Assembly: GCA_017524615.1 (NCBI GenBank)
Contig: JAFXVJ010000002.1
Span: 1-52,522 of the forward strand
From: Clostridia bacterium
Lineage (GTDB): Bacteria; Bacillota; Clostridia; Christensenellales; Aristaeellaceae
DNA length: 52,522 bases
Direction: 5' to 3'
How positions within the stretch are numbered: position 1 is the first letter of the stretch; every line of letters starts with the position of its first letter. Position numbers and translations under genes: made by a program. The notes under the pieces were generated by a model. The model made no database searches. It worked only from the letters and a program-made list of their open reading frames with translations, and was not told the origin of the DNA. This document shows positions 50,662 through 52,522 of this stretch, one piece after another.

Positions 50662-51390
50662 GTGACGATCTATGCGATTGGGGATCTGCACCTGCCCGGC
50701 GGCGATAATAAGCCCATGGACGTGTTCGGCCCTCATTGGGAGGGACACTTTGAGAAAATCAGCCTGGATTGGCGGGAACGGGTACAGCCGGAGGATACGG
50801 TGCTGATCCCGGGAGATATCAGCTGGGCCATGCAGGTTCAGGAAGCCCAGGGGGACTTGGCGGCCATCGGTGCATTGCCGGGGAAAAAGATCCTGCTGCG
50901 CGGGAACCATGATTATTGGTGGTGCGGCATCACCCGCCTGAGGGACATGCTGCCCCCGGGCATATATGCCGTGCAGAACGACGCCGTGCGGCTGGAGGAC
51001 ACCGTGTTCTGCGGCACCCGCGGCTGGACGCTGCCCGGAGGCGCGCCGGAGGATGAAAAAATCTACAGCCGGGAATTGCAGCGCATGGAAATGAGCCTGA
51101 ACAGGGCCATGGCGCTGCGCGGCGGCCGGCTGGTGGTGATGTGCCATTATCCACCCTTGGGGGAAGGCGGCGCGGAAACCCGCCTGTCCCAACTGCTGGA
51201 ACAGTATCCGGTGGATGACGTGGTTTACGGGCATTTGCACGGAGCTTCCCTGCGGGGCGCGGTGACGGGAACGGTGCATGGGATCCGATACCATTGCGTG
51301 TCCTGCGATGGGCTGGGCTTCCGCCTGTACCGTTTGCCTGATGAAAAAGTGGCGGATCATCCCAACGGCGGAGCGGGGATCGACGCGTAA
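50662..51390 (+). CDS. Calcineurin-like metallophosphoesterase
   Basis: A 242-aa enzyme with the complete metal-binding set: YAIGDLHLPG, LIPGDISWAM, LLRGNHDYWW, VMCHYPPLG and VYGHLHGASL. It belongs to the MPP superfamily of predicted phosphohydrolases in Firmicutes; the substrate is unknown. The start is a GTG one base after the stop of the zinc-ribbon gene. The ribosome binding site is poor, so translation is probably coupled. The longer frame upstream overlaps the preceding gene and has no site. Confidence 0.9.
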   Translation: MTIYAIGDLHLPGGDNKPMDVFGPHWEGHFEKISLDWRERVQPEDTVLIPGDISWAMQVQEAQGDLAAIGALPGKKILLRGNHDYWWCGITRLRDMLPPGIYAVQNDAVRLEDTVFCGTRGWTLPGGAPEDEKIYSRELQRMEMSLNRAMALRGGRLVVMCHYPPLGEGGAETRLSQLLEQYPVDDVVYGHLHGASLRGAVTGTVHGIRYHCVSCDGLGFRLYRLPDEKVADHPNGGAGIDA

Positions 51391-51400
51391 ATCCCTTTTT

Positions 51401-51425
51401 GCGGCCGGTTTGGCCGCTATTTTGT
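51401..51425 (+). terminator. Terminator after the metallophosphoesterase
   Basis: Stem GCGGCC/GGCCGC with a GGTTT loop and a weak TATTTTG tract. Confidence 0.65.
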
Positions 51426-51637
51426 TGCGAACGTGCAACGGTAGCCCAAGATGTGGAGCGACCGGATCAAAAATGATTGATCCGGTGAAAAAATGAAATT
51501 TATGTTACAATTCCCCAAAAGGAAAACAACAATTCGAAAACAAAATTTTGTACAAACTGAATAAAAACATGGGTGTTAAATGGTCATTAATGACATAAAA
51601 AGAGGGAATGCGAAAGCGTGTTCCCTATTTTTTTGTC
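51426..51637 (+). other. AT-rich non-coding stretch ending in an intrinsic terminator
   Basis: This stretch is markedly more AT-rich than the rest of the window. It holds a perfect hairpin ACCGGATCA/TGATCCGGT (51460-51485) and at the end AGGGAA-(TGCGAAAGCGTG)-TTCCCT followed by T7 (51603-51634). No reading frame with a start signal is evident. A small RNA is conceivable, with a weak TACAAT -10-like site near 51506, but unsupported otherwise. Confidence 0.4.
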
Positions 51638-51732
51638 TAAAAATGCGATTGATTTTTCAATTTGTAACGGAATAAATACAAAAACATGACAAAACTGTTT
51701 CCCAAAGGATGAAGCGCGCCTTGGAACGGCCC

Positions 51733-51762
51733 TTGACAAAGCGGTAAAAAGTGCCTTAAAAT
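51733..51762 (+). promoter_or_regulatory. Promoter of mraZ
   Basis: TTGACA (51733-51738), 18-bp spacer, TAAAAT (51757-51762). A 17-bp spacing to TTAAAA is also possible. The transcript start would lie just before the MraZ-type repeats. Confidence 0.75.
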
Positions 51763-51778
51763 GGAGGAGCATTCACAA

Positions 51779-51807
51779 AAGTGGTGTATAAGTGGCAGAT
51801 AGGGTGG
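51779..51807 (+). promoter_or_regulatory. Probable MraZ operator
   Basis: Three direct repeats AAGTGG (51779-51784), AAGTGG (51790-51795), GGGTGG (51802-51807) at 11- and 12-bp steps, about one helical turn, between the promoter and the mraZ start. MraZ is known to bind direct GTG/TGG-type repeats upstream of its own gene, so autoregulation is likely. The last repeat overlaps the ribosome binding site. Confidence 0.65.
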
Positions 51808-51814
51808 TGAGTAC

Positions 51815-52378
51815 ATGGCGGACGACAAGGATACCCGGCGCGACGCGGCGGACACCGACGCGAACGGCGACCGGAAAGCCATGGAAAACCAAGAGCAGAG
51901 CGCCCATTTCCCTTTTCTCGGCTTTGTCGGCAGCTTTACCCACGGCATAGACGCCAAAGGCCGCATGATCATCCCCGCGCCCTTCCGGGAGCCGCTGGGC
52001 GAAAGATTCGCCGTGGCCCCCACGCCGGATTTCAAGGCGGTCGCGCTGTATCCCATTCAGGGATGGATCCAGCGGCGGGATGAATTGACGGCGCTGGTCA
52101 GGATGGATGCCCGGGTGCAGCGGCTGCTGGACCAGTTCAGCAAATACAGCTATGTGGATTGCGAATCGGACGCGCAGGGCAGGCTGCTGCTGCCCCAAAA
52201 GATCCGGGCATGGCGGCTGGGCGGCGCCAGGGAAGTGGACGTGAACGGCGCCGTATCCCACATCCGCATTTTGCCTGCGGCGGACAGCAAGACACAGGAT
52301 GCCCGCTTCGACGAGGAATTCAGCGATCCGCTGGCGCTGATCGCATCCATCCAGCTCAGTCACGGTTCTAATCCGTAA
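51815..52378 (+). CDS. mraZ: Division/cell-wall cluster transcriptional regulator MraZ
   Basis: A 187-aa protein with two AbrB-like SpoVT/MraZ repeats: GSFTHGIDAKGRMIIPAPFR and CESDAQGRLLLPQKIRAWRL, each with the DxxGR signature. MraZ forms ring oligomers and regulates the dcw cluster. Compared with the usual 140-150 aa it has an extra charged N-terminus of about 33 residues (rich in D, R, N, E) and a C-terminal extension. The ATG at 51815 follows GGGTGGTGAGTAC; the in-frame ATG at residue 23 has no site. The gene probably opens the dcw cluster beyond the window. Confidence 0.93.
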   Translation: MADDKDTRRDAADTDANGDRKAMENQEQSAHFPFLGFVGSFTHGIDAKGRMIIPAPFREPLGERFAVAPTPDFKAVALYPIQGWIQRRDELTALVRMDARVQRLLDQFSKYSYVDCESDAQGRLLLPQKIRAWRLGGAREVDVNGAVSHIRILPAADSKTQDARFDEEFSDPLALIASIQLSHGSNP

Positions 52379-52393
52379 GGAAGGAGGAATAGT

Positions 52394-52477
52394 GTGAAAA
52401 CAAATTTTGCAGAAAGCATAGGCGCACCAATCCAAAGGAAGGCAAAGCAAACAAGCCTCAAAGAGGCGGGAGGTTGA
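52394..52477 (+). CDS. Possible 27-aa leader peptide after mraZ
   Basis: GTG start preceded by AAGGAGGAAT, reading MKTNFAESIGAPIQRKAKQT then SLKEAGG and a stop. It lies where rsmH would normally begin. The remaining 45 bases to the window end contain an ATG at 52503 without a clear site. It may be a short coupling peptide, a small gene, or sequencing-edge noise. Confidence 0.3.
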   Translation: MKTNFAESIGAPIQRKAKQTSLKEAGG

Positions 52478-52522
52478 AAAAGCAGCTATCCAGCCAAAGC
52501 CAATGAATCCAAGGAAATTGAA

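Overview
The window looks like a chromosomal segment of a GC-rich Clostridia-type Firmicute. Supporting signs are strong AGGAGG ribosome binding sites, TTGACA/TATAAT promoters with 17-bp spacers, rpsB-tsf-pyrH synteny, YsxC, MraZ, a LonB next to Lon, and a SpoIID-domain lipoprotein. Two promoters resemble forespore sigma-G sites, which suggests a spore former or a descendant of one. Several secreted proteins carry 'A-x-A-E' type leaders, reminiscent of Christensenellales-like gut lineages; that placement is only an inference.

Layout. (1) 1-3427, + strand: 3' part of ddl, then rpsB-tsf-pyrH, punctuated by intrinsic terminators. (2) 3543-20811, - strand: a compact 17.3-kb phage structural cassette running terminase, portal, scaffold, P22-like coat, connectors, tail, hub/fibre, lysis. 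It has no integrase, repressor or replication gene. It has a tape measure of only 192 aa and a clear -1 frameshift signal in the tail chaperone. It resembles a domesticated defective phage or gene transfer agent. (3) 20925-22280: truA and an unknown gene. (4) 22489-31366: a BMP-type nucleoside transporter (binding protein, ATPase, two permeases), followed by a diverged second ATPase-permease-permease set behind its own promoter and terminator-containing leader, then a TraB/GumN protein. (5) 32909-41722: SpoIID-like lipoprotein, then a peptide transporter operon (binding protein, OppB, an OppC with a large extracytoplasmic insert, OppD, OppF) ending in an alanine racemase. (6) 41830-48491: lonB, lon, ysxC, two GNAT acetyltransferases. 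(7) 48769-52522: a small unknown protein, a hairpin array, a CAP-domain lipoprotein, a zinc-ribbon protein, a metallophosphoesterase, and mraZ at the start of a probable dcw cluster.

Non-coding highlights. A roughly 435-bp structured element occurs twice in the same orientation (3752-4185 and 32349-32789), with imperfect terminal inverted repeats and base-pair-preserving changes between copies. Copy 1 sits inside the phage lysis module. A six-hairpin array occupies 49088-49302. A probable MraZ operator with three RRGTGG repeats precedes mraZ.

Most likely new biology: the domesticated phage/GTA-like cassette and the structured mobile repeat. No tRNA, rRNA or CRISPR array was seen.
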